Origin: Candidatus Omnitrophota bacterium
GTDB taxonomy: Bacteria; Omnitrophota; Gorgyraeia; Gygaellales; Profunditerraquicolaceae
Direction of reading: 5' to 3'
Assembly: GCA_020058085.1 (NCBI GenBank)
Contig: JAGVER010000014.1
Coordinates: 1 to 33,746, forward strand
Length of the DNA stretch: 33,746 nt
Both the position numbers and the translations under genes were made by a program. Shown in pieces: positions 16,935-23,842 of the stretch. The notes under the pieces were generated by a model. The model did no database searches. It was not told the DNA's origin and worked only from the letters and a program-made list of their open reading frames with translations. Each line of letters opens with the position of its first letter. Positions within the stretch are counted from its first letter, which is position 1.

Positions 16935-18271
16935 TATTGTATAAGCAGCGGATTCTGTACTAGCTCGGTCTCAAAAAGATGCCTATCTGCATCAAACCAT
17001 GAGCCCGGATCGCCCCAAGCGCCTTGCATAAGATTGTATAATGTCGGTTCAATGGTCGAACCATTATCCACAAAAGCATGGCCAGCAGATCTTGCGACTA
17101 TGCCTCTCGCCCCGCCGTATTGGAAATTCCAGATACTCATATTAGTATCCTTTTTATACCGTTTTACTCGCAGAGTAATAGGAGCATTTGTAGTATACTT
17201 TTCCATATCGCGCCCGGAAAATGTATAGCCAACAGGCAAATCAAGCATCACCTCGGCATAAAATCCAGCAACCGAAGCTGCATAAGCTAGGCATTTAATT
17301 TTTCCCCACCAACCATGACATTGGCCATTTCTCACGTACTTCATATATGCTCCCCAAAAAACAAGACCAGCACCGATAGCGGCAACCATCCCGTTTTCAG
17401 TCCAAGTTAATTTCTTAATCGGGTAGCTACTTCTTCCAGTTACCACTACCTCAACATAGTTATCTTCTAACAGATACAAAAATGGAACTCTTTTATCAAA
17501 ACTGTTCACAAAAGATTCGTCATCTTTCTGGCTCCAGCCATAGCCAGAAGTGACAATTGGCAGCGACGGCACCCCGGGTACTATCTGACCTATCATCCAG
17601 CCATATCCGGTAACAGGATGACTCATAAAACGAGAAAAACCAGTCTGGTTTATCTCGTGAGCCATAAATTGATTAGTATACCAATCATATGGAAGAGGGT
17701 AATAATTCTTATATTTCTTCCCTGGATCTATCCCTTCATCAACCCCTGCATTACCAAAAGCATCGGCTAATGCTTTTTGTTTAGCGCTAGACCAAGTAAT
17801 TACCCCATTCATGTTAGCTTTTATCAGGCTAAACTGAAAACCTATCAGGTAAGGAACATATAATTTTATCGCCGCAATCAGATCATTTGGATACCTACCA
17901 AGGTTTCCCGAGGCTGTATCACTGCCTCCCGTTCCCAAAAGGTGGCTTAATGAAATCCCTGGAAGTGTAATATGAAGAGTATCTCTACCCAAAATAAATA
18001 TCTCCGACATCCTCGCTATTAGAACTATTGCATTCGCGCACCAAGCGTCACTTTCAAGGCCTAGCCCTAGGAGAAAACCGCTTAGAACACTCGCAGCCCC
18101 CAGAGAACCCGCATCCGCGGCATTAGAGACATCTGTCTTAAATATGGCCAATTTACCCAAATTAGCAGTAATCATAGCCATGATAATAATGATAACAAGA
18201 ATAGCGATTAGGAAGGGAAAGATCTGCCCTTTCCTATAATTTGCTCTATTCTCCGCAAAAAAGATAAACAT
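16934..18271 (-). CDS. TadG-like pilus-associated protein
   Basis: A 445-residue product. The N-terminus (NYRKGQIFPFLIAILVI) and the following VSNAADAGSLGAAS match the TadE/TadG-like N-terminal region, where a prepilin-type helix is followed by a DAA(D/A) motif. The rest is a large exported domain rich in Trp, Tyr and Gly, with an additional hydrophobic segment at about 297-315 and paired cysteines around residues 320-330. Ribosome-binding site AAGGAG precedes the start. It sits among pilin genes, and an extracytoplasmic minor pilin or tip role is likely but not shown. Confidence 0.8.
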   Translation of the reverse strand: MFIFFAENRANYRKGQIFPFLIAILVIIIIMAMITANLGKLAIFKTDVSNAADAGSLGAASVLSGFLLGLGLESDAWCANAIVLIARMSEIFILGRDTLHITLPGISLSHLLGTGGSDTASGNLGRYPNDLIAAIKLYVPYLIGFQFSLIKANMNGVITWSSAKQKALADAFGNAGVDEGIDPGKKYKNYYPLPYDWYTNQFMAHEINQTGFSRFMSHPVTGYGWMIGQIVPGVPSLPIVTSGYGWSQKDDESFVNSFDKRVPFLYLLEDNYVEVVVTGRSSYPIKKLTWTENGMVAAIGAGLVFWGAYMKYVRNGQCHGWWGKIKCLAYAASVAGFYAEVMLDLPVGYTFSGRDMEKYTTNAPITLRVKRYKKDTNMSIWNFQYGGARGIVARSAGHAFVDNGSTIEPTLYNLMQGAWGDPGSWFDADRHLFETELVQNPLLIQ

Positions 18272-18280
18272 GCATACTCC

Positions 18281-18544
18281 TTAACGCAAAATTATTCCGC
18301 TGGGTCTCCCTTCAAAAACCCAATCATCAGTTAATTCAAGCGGTACTTCTAAATAAATCCCAGCAGTCGTATCATTAGCTTTTCCTGCTATCATTCTTTC
18401 CAGCTGGTAATTATTATTGCGCCTGGCATAATTAGCATTAAACCAGATCCATATACGCACAAGCCCGACTACGAAAACTAAGAGGACCCCAAATAGAAGA
18501 ACAAAATCCAAAATTGCCTGTGACTTCTCTCTCTTATTAATCAT
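18281..18544 (-). CDS. TadE-like minor pilin (87 residues)
   Basis: The start at MINKREKSQAILDFVLLF is preferred over a longer frame because the ATG overlaps the stop of the preceding gene (ATGATTAA) and gives a standard prepilin leader. The expected Glu-Tyr after the cleavage site is Asp-Phe. One hydrophobic helix is followed by a short polar domain (LERMIAGKANDTTAG). Confidence 0.8.
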   Translation of the reverse strand: MINKREKSQAILDFVLLFGVLLVFVVGLVRIWIWFNANYARRNNNYQLERMIAGKANDTTAGIYLEVPLELTDDWVFEGRPSGIILR

Positions 18545-19247
18545 GTGGCACATCCCAACTTTCCGAATAGTTATATACTTGTACATCACCGAAAAGACGA
18601 GGCTCTTGTACGCTATAACGAGGTGTTGGAGTATTATCATCTCCAGGATTTTCATCTATATTTGTATTGATGCGCGTATGGAGAAAACCAAAAGAAGTAT
18701 CAACTACACTAGCATTTTTATTATAATCTATATCTTGATTGCTCTCTTGCTTGCTTAAATTATAATTATATACTCCAACCCTATTATCATCAACCTTATA
18801 CACAGAAGTAGGGGTAGCTATCTTATTGTCACTTTCTTGCCCTGTAGGGCTATAGTGATATTGATCGACCGTCGGAAGTTCTATGGCCGGCGCATTATTT
18901 ATCTGCCAATAAGCATACATGCCTTCATCTGATGTGCCGTGAGGGCCAGCCACGCCCTTTGACCAGGTTACATTATAAGAACTCTCAGCAGTAGACTCTT
19001 TTCCCTGAAAAAAACCAGAATCAGCACTGGCAGAATTATAGCTCTTCCTAAATGTATAAATCGCAGTCCCGTTCTGGTCATAAGCTGTTTTCAATGCCTT
19101 GCGAAAAGAAACCATCTTATTCTGTTGCGCCCTGCCTAGAGATTGGCCGAAATTCATTACAAATGAAAAAGACATTAAGATCAAGACGCCTAAAATAGCC
19201 AGCTCCGCCGCTGCCTGTCCTCTATTATTAACTAAACCTATCCTCAT
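18537..19247 (-). CDS. TadE-like pilin with large exported domain (236 residues)
   Basis: The N-terminus NNRGQAAAELAILGVLI is a class IVb prepilin-type leader (Gly before QAAAEL). The following 190 residues are polar, rich in Ser, Asn, Asp and Tyr, with no cysteine. Ribosome-binding site GAGGGGGC lies four bases before the ATG. Probably a minor or tip pilin; I do not recognise the C-terminal domain. Confidence 0.8.
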   Translation of the reverse strand: MRIGLVNNRGQAAAELAILGVLILMSFSFVMNFGQSLGRAQQNKMVSFRKALKTAYDQNGTAIYTFRKSYNSASADSGFFQGKESTAESSYNVTWSKGVAGPHGTSDEGMYAYWQINNAPAIELPTVDQYHYSPTGQESDNKIATPTSVYKVDDNRVGVYNYNLSKQESNQDIDYNKNASVVDTSFGFLHTRINTNIDENPGDDNTPTPRYSVQEPRLFGDVQVYNYSESWDVPHD

Positions 19248-19258
19248 TTAAGCCCCCT

Positions 19259-19576
19259 CTATTGCCAAGATGTAGAGTCTGATGTAGTAGTTGCGCTTGC
19301 ATCAATAACTGCCCGCACCTTACCTTTGCGCTCAAGAAGCTTAGAATCCACGTTATAAATAGTTGTGCTTGTCGCTGCGCCTTTCTGCTGATGGTTCCAA
19401 CCGCCTTCATCTTGAACATCATTGCCCCACATCGACCACAAGAGGTAATCAGTTGTATGCAGAGTCTTAGAGGTAATCGCCCTTTTGACAGATCCGATAA
19501 ACATTGCAGCTGCAATTGTAGCAACCGCAAAGACCGCTGTCCACATCACCAGGCTATATCCTCTCCGGTTAAACAT
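19259..19576 (-). CDS. Divergent pilin-like protein (105 residues)
   Basis: The leader is FNRRGYSLVMWTAVFAVAT: the Gly before the helix is kept but the usual QSxxEY is YSLVMW, so the glutamate used in pilin packing is absent. The rest is a short polar domain ending in a Ser/Thr-rich tail. It starts 1 nt after the preceding gene's stop, with GGGAGTGG as ribosome-binding site. It may be a specialised minor pilin or one that is not polymerised. Confidence 0.75.
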   Translation of the reverse strand: MFNRRGYSLVMWTAVFAVATIAAAMFIGSVKRAITSKTLHTTDYLLWSMWGNDVQDEGGWNHQQKGAATSTTIYNVDSKLLERKGKVRAVIDASATTTSDSTSWQ

Positions 19577-19577
19577 A

Positions 19578-19880
19578 TTACCACTCCCTACTAAAAGAAT
19601 CGACGGTTTCAGTTTTTTGCGACGAAGCTATAGCCGGAAAAATTACTTCACTTTTTATCCCATCTGCTGAAGTAGTTATAGAAATACTACTATTATTAGT
19701 AGAGATTACTGAAGTAGTGTGCCCCGGAGCATATTGCTGCCCCACAGTATCCGCCTCTGCCTTAAGCCTGCCTTGATATCCTCTTTTAATATAGAACTGC
19801 ATAATCAGAATAGCGCTCAAGATCACAGCAAAAAGAATAGAATACTCTAGCAGGCTCTGGCCTCTCTTGCTCAAGCCCAT
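19578..19880 (-). CDS. Flp-type pilin (100 residues)
   Basis: Leader SKRGQSLLEYSILFAV with Gly-Gln-Ser and Glu-Tyr in the standard places, then IKRGYQGRLKAEADTVGQQY. It is a paralogue of the next gene upstream: both share (V/I)KRGYQGxLK and ADxxGxQ after the helix, so the pair arose by tandem duplication. The Ser/Thr-rich tail differs. Ribosome-binding site AAGGAG. Confidence 0.88.
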   Translation of the reverse strand: MGLSKRGQSLLEYSILFAVILSAILIMQFYIKRGYQGRLKAEADTVGQQYAPGHTTSVISTNNSSISITTSADGIKSEVIFPAIASSQKTETVDSFSREW

Positions 19881-19897
19881 AAGATCACTTCTCCTTA

Positions 19898-20338
19898 TTA
19901 TGGAAGATCGGGATCAGTAAAATCCGTTACGGTAGTAGTTGCATAATCGCTTAACCTTGCCTTCTCCAGGCTCGCAGATTCTGTCTTGCTCTGCGATTCA
20001 GCCGTTACTACTCCGCCTGTCCTAGTATTCAAAGAATATGCACTTTTGTCTAAAGTTCCTTGGACAGTAACACCAGAAGGCACTTGACCTGAAAATTGGC
20101 TCATCACCGCAGTAGTAGTAGCTACTTCAGTAACAATGTTTTGATCTCCTGCCATCTTCTGCTCATCCTTTATAGTCGTGCTACTAGCGGAGAATTGATC
20201 TCCCATGCTATCGGCAGATCTTTTTAAAGAACCCTGATAACCTCTTTTCACAAACGACTGCATAATCAGCAAAACAGCGATAACTACAGCCAGCAGGATC
20301 GCATATTCCAAAATTGACTGACCTTTTCTTGTAAACAT
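19898..20338 (-). CDS. Flp-type pilin with extended tail (146 residues)
   Basis: Leader TRKGQSILEYAILLAV with standard Gly-Gln-Ser and Glu-Tyr. After the helix FVKRGYQGSLKRSADSMGDQ marks it as a paralogue of the 100-residue pilin downstream. The C-terminal 80 residues are Thr/Ser/Val-rich, longer than classical Flp (about 50-60 residues mature), so it is more pseudopilin-like. Ribosome-binding site AGGAGG. Confidence 0.88.
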   Translation of the reverse strand: MFTRKGQSILEYAILLAVVIAVLLIMQSFVKRGYQGSLKRSADSMGDQFSASSTTIKDEQKMAGDQNIVTEVATTTAVMSQFSGQVPSGVTVQGTLDKSAYSLNTRTGGVVTAESQSKTESASLEKARLSDYATTTVTDFTDPDLP

Positions 20339-20358
20339 CCTCTCACCTCCTAAAAGAA

Positions 20359-20736
20359 TTAATCATTCACATTCGCCTCTAATGTCTCGACGCTAACTGC
20401 CTCACTTGCAGTAGTCTGTTTTTGATATTTCCTCTCTGAACCACCCTTCTCTAAAACCTGCACATTCTTATAAACATCGGCACCGCCCTGTAATGTAGTC
20501 TTTGAAACTTCCTGTGTATAAAGAGGAACCACATTATCCGCTCCAAATCCCGCCAACAAATCAGTACCCGACCTCGTATCAACAGCTGCTTTCATAAGAT
20601 AGTCGCTAGCTTGCTGATTTTTATTACGGATGGCTCCCTTCAGAGAGACTGACAAAAAACCCGCGGCAACTGCCGCCACCAATGCAATCAAAATAGCATA
20701 TTCTGCTGTTGATTGTCCTTTTACCTTTAATAACAT
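20359..20736 (-). CDS. Flp-type pilin (125 residues)
   Basis: ATG at 20736 is preferred over GTG at 20745, because AGGAGG overlaps that GTG and is eight bases before the ATG. Leader LKVKGQSTAEYAILIALV has standard Gly-Gln-Ser and Glu-Tyr. The exported domain of about 90 residues is Lys/Gln/Thr-rich with no cysteine. Confidence 0.87.
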   Translation of the reverse strand: MLLKVKGQSTAEYAILIALVAAVAAGFLSVSLKGAIRNKNQQASDYLMKAAVDTRSGTDLLAGFGADNVVPLYTQEVSKTTLQGGADVYKNVQVLEKGGSERKYQKQTTASEAVSVETLEANVND

Positions 20737-20763
20737 CTTAGCCACCTCCTTTTATTTTCAGAT

Positions 20764-20979
20764 TTACTCTGTCGGTGTAGCTGCAGTACCAGTAAATACC
20801 CCGGCTGTAAGATCATCTGCGGTCTTACTAATCGCGTCTCCTGATTTAGAATAAGCGTCTTGCACTTTTTGCTTAATTCCGGTTGGACTAAGCAAAACAA
20901 AGACGACCACCGCGATAACCGCACCCAAAACCAAAGTATACTCCAGTATGCTCTGGCCACTCTCATTTCTAATCTTCAT
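20764..20979 (-). CDS. Flp-type pilin (71 residues)
   Basis: Start MKIRNESGQSILEYTLVL, preceded by AAAGGAGG at proper distance; a longer reading from 21009 lacks such a site and lengthens the leader. Standard Gly-Gln-Ser and Glu-Tyr, one helix, and a short tail. Closest in size to a classical Flp major pilin, and preceded by one of the best ribosome-binding sites in the operon, so it is a candidate for the main subunit; that is inference. Confidence 0.87.
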   Translation of the reverse strand: MKIRNESGQSILEYTLVLGAVIAVVVFVLLSPTGIKQKVQDAYSKSGDAISKTADDLTAGVFTGTAATPTE

Positions 20980-20998
20980 CTTTACCTCCTTTGATTTC

Positions 20999-21154
20999 CT
21001 AACGGTCATTTTTATAGGATAACTCTTCTTGTATTTGTTTTAAACGCGCGCTCATCGAACGCGAAATATACCTGTTTGTAATTGTAATTGCCGTAGCTAC
21101 AATCACAAAGAGCAAAACATATTCAATTATATTTTGCGCCTTTCTATTTTGCAT
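20999..21154 (-). CDS. Short Flp-type pilin-like protein (51 residues)
   Basis: Start MQNRKAQNIIEYVLLFVI, one base after the stop of the gene before it. The cleavage residue would be Ala rather than Gly, with Glu-Tyr in place. A hydrophobic helix and a basic/amphipathic tail make up the rest. A longer start at 21190 would lie inside the upstream gene. Confidence 0.8.
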   Translation of the reverse strand: MQNRKAQNIIEYVLLFVIVATAITITNRYISRSMSARLKQIQEELSYKNDR

Positions 21155-21155
21155 T

Positions 21156-21311
21156 TTAGTGCCCCACAATACGGACTTTAACCGTCTCAAAATGGTTAGA
21201 AAAACTATCCTTCACCGAGCCTTGCAAAAAAGAATTAACGGTAACCAATAACCCAACTAAGGTTACTGCTACTAAAAGTGTATATTCTACGAAACTCTGG
21301 CCTCTTTTCAT
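21156..21311 (-). CDS. Short Flp-type pilin-like protein, first gene of the pilin operon (51 residues)
   Basis: Product MKRGQSFVEYTLLVAVTL plus a 33-residue continuation. Gly-Gln-Ser and Glu-Tyr are standard. It is the first gene after a roughly 200-nt leader with promoter, terminator and two-hairpin element, and its start is only seven bases after that element (GGGGAUC as a weak ribosome-binding site). Confidence 0.85.
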   Translation of the reverse strand: MKRGQSFVEYTLLVAVTLVGLLVTVNSFLQGSVKDSFSNHFETVKVRIVGH

Positions 21312-21318
21312 TTAAGAT

Positions 21319-21363
21319 CCCCATACGAATGGGGCACCAAACCATCCGATAGGTTTGGGTGCC
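21319..21363 (-). ncRNA. Bulged-C hairpin pair just before the pilin operon
   Basis: Minus strand: GGCACC, bulged C, AAACC, loop UAUCGGAU, GGUUUGGUGCC (21363-21333), then CCCCAU-UCGU-AUGGGG (21334-21319). The two hairpins share two C residues (21334-21333), so they compete at their junction. The same bulged-C hairpin occurs at 29398-29424, 29694-29720 and 11727-11753 with different stem sequences but the same pairing, which is the mark of a conserved RNA structure. The second hairpin ends in GGGGAUC, seven bases before the ATG. Confidence 0.7.
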
Positions 21364-21369
21364 TCCAAT

Positions 21370-21415
21370 AAAAAAACCGCACCGCCGATTCCTACCTCTC
21401 TCTCGACGATCCGGT
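21370..21415 (-). terminator. Intrinsic terminator in the pilin operon leader
   Basis: The minus strand forms a 13-position stem with 12 pairs: ACCGGAUCGUCGA (21415-21403) with UCGGCGGUGCGGU (21388-21376) and one G-G mismatch. The loop is GAGAGAGGUAGGAA and it is followed by six more U. It lies about 100 nt after the predicted start and 60 nt before the first pilin ATG, so it is placed as an attenuator. Confidence 0.82.
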
Positions 21416-21515
21416 CCGTTCTCGCCTTATGACCCCAAAGCGAAGATAAAATTGACGACGAGCAACGCACCGTGGCATTCTTTTTGTTGCTGCATCTTAA
21501 GCTTCTATTTTCTAC
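21416..21515 (-). ncRNA. 5' part of the pilin operon leader, possible aptamer or antiterminator
   Basis: The leader has an AGCAAC/GUUGCU stem and a CGCUUU-GGGGUCAU-AAGGCG hairpin directly before the terminator. No known riboswitch consensus was recognised; in particular the GGCAAACC and GCAAAGCC boxes of the c-di-GMP-I aptamer are absent. Confidence 0.45.
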
Positions 21516-21521
21516 ACTTAA

Positions 21522-21550
21522 AATATAACACCCCCACAATATAGAGTCAA
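21522..21550 (-). promoter_or_regulatory. Sigma70-type promoter of the pilin operon
   Basis: Minus strand TTGACT (21550-21545), 17-nt spacer and TATATT (21527-21522), preceded by TGT as extended -10. Predicted start about 21515. It begins 31 bases after the end of the transposase-like gene. Confidence 0.82.
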
Positions 21551-21580
21551 TACTATTAAACCTGCCAATGAAAACGCTTT

Positions 21581-23401
21581 CTATCCCGGTTTTAAATACA
21601 AACTTAAGCCATCAGATAATACGACCTCTTTCTCATTTATCCTGCGAGAGGCATAACTTAAATCCCGAACAAAAGAATAATCAGACGGTAAAGAAAAATT
21701 AGCTAAATAACCTTTTTCATTAACCTTATCTAATTTTACGCCGAGATTGTAAAATCGTTCACGGACCGTTAAAAATTCCTTATTTTCGTAACCAGCTGGC
21801 AGGCAATACCAGCGCAGATAGGCGTCTAAAACCATTAAATAATTCTTAAGTAAATCTTTAATGCTCGAAACACGCTCAAATTCAATATTTAAGCTTTCCG
21901 CAAGGGAAAAACACTGAGAATTAGCGGTATAAGTAAAAAGTTCAATTTTACGGCTATAATCTTGAAACGTCTCTTCTATGTTAGGCCAACGGCTAAGGTA
22001 TATCCCAGCTAATTCTTCCGCTTTCTTAGCGCCAGAAGGGAAATTACTTAGAATGGCTATCCGCGTTTTATCGCTTGGGCTTGCCTTTAAGGCACAACCT
22101 CCCAGAACCACCTGCTTACCCGCCTTAGGATAAGCTAGCTCCATCTCTATATCAGCAATATATAAATCTCTATTTTGTTCATTGATCCTAAAGCTCCTAA
22201 ATTCACCTATGCTCTTTACGCGGCGCGAAGTAACAAATTGCCAAGGCCAGACTCCAAAAATAATAAAGCGCTTTTTGGATTCAGCCACGGGCAAAACTGC
22301 TAGCTCCTCTAATTTATTGTTATAAAAGACAAACCTGGAAAACCCGTTATTATTAGTCTCTAGAGCGGAAAGAAAATCAAAAAAATCCTGCGAAGGTATA
22401 TCATAGCCAGGAGCGTTAAAAAGAATGACTGGAGAATCCTGATTAAAATATTTATCTATGCGTTTCTGTATATTCTGTATTGGTGAGGAAAAATCATGCG
22501 GGATATGCGGTGAAGACCAGACCGAATACATCTGGCCATCTAAATACATACTGCTTCCGTCGGAAAGCATGGCTTTTACGCAACGCACCTCCTGGAGAGT
22601 CGTTGAAATTACTCGAGCAATATCTAAATTAAGTGCTTTAATATTTTCTAATTCATCCAAATAAGTGGACAACCTATCCAAAATAGGCTTATCAATTTTA
22701 TCCTGGACTAAAGAAAGATAGATGAAATTATCGATTATTCCGCTAAGCCCGGGCCTCTCTTTATCGCCCCTCTTCTTTATCGCTTCAGTAATTAATTGGC
22801 TTGCTCCGATTACGTAATCCGCCGCCTTAAGCAATATAATGCCCGTGCCCTCTATCTGGGGAAATCTTTCAATCTGCAGCGCAGCGGCAAACTTTATCAT
22901 TTCCTCTTCTTGACGGCGCAGAGCTTCTTCCCTTGCCCTCATCTCTGCTTCTTCTTTAAGCCTCTTTTCTTCTTCGGCTAATTTTATCCATTTTTCTTCT
23001 TCGGCCTTTTTAGCTGCCTCTTCCTCTGTCTTAGCTTTTTCTTCCCTTGCCTTGGTCTCTTCCGCTTCTATTTTTAATCGTTCTTCGTCCACGACCTCAA
23101 TCTCCATCTTAAGATCAGTCTTTTCTATCATCTTAATTTCGGGCTGCTCAAGCTTACTCTCTATCAATATAGGTAAGACAGGCATAGCTATATGGCGCTT
23201 TTTCTTCTTGGAGGTCCTGCCTATAGGCGCACTTAACCCTGCTTCTTTTATAACCATATTAATGCTTGATTTGGACATCTTGATATTAAACTGCCCTAGG
23301 ATTAGAGCGGTAAGTTTGCGGCAGCTAAGGATAGGCTTATTCTTCTTTTCCTCTATAATAAAATCCCTGACTTCTGGCTTTAATTTATGTATTGTCCCCA
23401 T
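21581..23401 (-). CDS. Transposase-like protein with N-terminal HTH and long coiled coil
   Basis: A 606-residue product. Residues 1-60 look like a helix-turn-helix (KPEVRDFIIEEKKN, KLTALILGQFNIKMSKSSIN). Residues 105-180 are an almost pure Glu/Lys/Ala coiled coil. The C-terminal half resembles a DDE transposase core: Asp in YLDGQMYSVWS (about 286), a second region FNAPGYDIPSQDFF (about 330), and YLSRWPNIEETFQDYSRK (about 465-482), close to the Y-R-E-K signature of IS4-type enzymes. The catalytic residues were assigned by eye only. It has its own promoter, bracketed by GAATGGACATT-type motifs, but no matching terminal inverted repeat at its other end. It separates the two Tad operons. Alternative: a domesticated DNA-binding regulator. 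Confidence 0.6.
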   Translation of the reverse strand: MGTIHKLKPEVRDFIIEEKKNKPILSCRKLTALILGQFNIKMSKSSINMVIKEAGLSAPIGRTSKKKKRHIAMPVLPILIESKLEQPEIKMIEKTDLKMEIEVVDEERLKIEAEETKAREEKAKTEEEAAKKAEEEKWIKLAEEEKRLKEEAEMRAREEALRRQEEEMIKFAAALQIERFPQIEGTGIILLKAADYVIGASQLITEAIKKRGDKERPGLSGIIDNFIYLSLVQDKIDKPILDRLSTYLDELENIKALNLDIARVISTTLQEVRCVKAMLSDGSSMYLDGQMYSVWSSPHIPHDFSSPIQNIQKRIDKYFNQDSPVILFNAPGYDIPSQDFFDFLSALETNNNGFSRFVFYNNKLEELAVLPVAESKKRFIIFGVWPWQFVTSRRVKSIGEFRSFRINEQNRDLYIADIEMELAYPKAGKQVVLGGCALKASPSDKTRIAILSNFPSGAKKAEELAGIYLSRWPNIEETFQDYSRKIELFTYTANSQCFSLAESLNIEFERVSSIKDLLKNYLMVLDAYLRWYCLPAGYENKEFLTVRERFYNLGVKLDKVNEKGYLANFSLPSDYSFVRDLSYASRRINEKEVVLSDGLSLYLKPG

Positions 23402-23410
23402 AAATACTCC

Positions 23411-23428
23411 AGTTTGGACATTTATTTA
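23411..23428 (-). promoter_or_regulatory. TTGGACATT motif between promoter and start of the transposase-like gene
   Basis: The plus strand reads AGTTTGGACATTTATTTA, a variant of the AGAATGGACATTWAT motif found five more times in the window. It lies between the -10 box and the ATG, where a bound protein would block transcription. Confidence 0.5.
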
Positions 23429-23435
23429 CAATTAT

Positions 23436-23464
23436 ACTATAGTTTATAACTAAAAGTGTGTCAA
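23436..23464 (-). promoter_or_regulatory. Promoter of the transposase-like gene
   Basis: Minus strand TTGACA (23464-23459), 17-nt spacer and TATAGT (23441-23436). A GGACATT motif lies on each side. Confidence 0.75.
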
Positions 23465-23481
23465 GATATTCTGTTCAGAGA

Positions 23482-23494
23482 TAGAATGGACATT
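23482..23494 (+). promoter_or_regulatory. TAGAATGGACATT motif upstream of the transposase-like gene
   Basis: An exact copy of the 13-bp arm found at 11904-11916 and 11932-11944. It lies 18 bp upstream of the -35 box, between the transposase-like gene and the DUF192 gene. Confidence 0.6.
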
Positions 23495-23498
23495 AATA

Positions 23499-23837
23499 CT
23501 ACTCTATGGCTATTTGATCGCCTTCAGTAGTATTGGTGGCTTGGATTGTACCTGCGGGTAATTCAATTACAAATTGGCTGGTAAAATAGATGGGACTCAA
23601 GCGAAAAGAAGGCATACCAACTATGCCCTTGACAACTTTACTCTCCTTATCAACAAATAATACATCTATAGGAAAACGCATAAAGAAAGTATGAATCGAA
23701 TTACAAGGTTTAATCACCATGGCCTCAAGAATCCCGAGGCTTCTTCTGCCAAGCAATCCCCTCATCCTCTTAAGCGGAGTATCTGCTAAGTAAACAATAT
23801 TAGCGATAGTTTTATTCTTAGTTTTATTAATAATCAT
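23499..23837 (-). CDS. DUF192 family protein
   Basis: A 112-residue product with the DUF192 pattern: RMRGLLGRRSL near the N-terminus, NSIHTFFMRFPIDVLFVD in the middle and FVIELPAGT near the end. DUF192 proteins are small beta-barrel proteins, mostly exported or membrane-associated, without an established biochemical role; here no signal peptide is seen. It follows the CpaE-CpaF fusion by 5 bp and is the last gene of that operon. Confidence 0.88.
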   Translation of the reverse strand: MIINKTKNKTIANIVYLADTPLKRMRGLLGRRSLGILEAMVIKPCNSIHTFFMRFPIDVLFVDKESKVVKGIVGMPSFRLSPIYFTSQFVIELPAGTIQATNTTEGDQIAIE

Positions 23838-23842
23838 GAATT

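Noticed and set aside
19228-19530. Minus-strand frame of 100 codons overlapping the 105-residue pilin-like gene
   Set aside because: It is in another frame of the same strand; the pilin-like frame has the leader motif and ribosome-binding site.
21416-21515. Second c-di-GMP-I riboswitch in the pilin leader
   Set aside because: The conserved boxes GGCAAACC and GCAAAGCC are missing.
21312-21539. Minus-strand frame of 75 codons in the pilin leader
   Set aside because: It begins upstream of the predicted transcription start, inside the -10/-35 spacer, and covers the terminator.
21541-23496. Complete insertion sequence around the transposase-like gene
   Set aside because: The GGACATT motif occurs only on the promoter side; no inverse copy is present behind the gene and no target duplication was seen.
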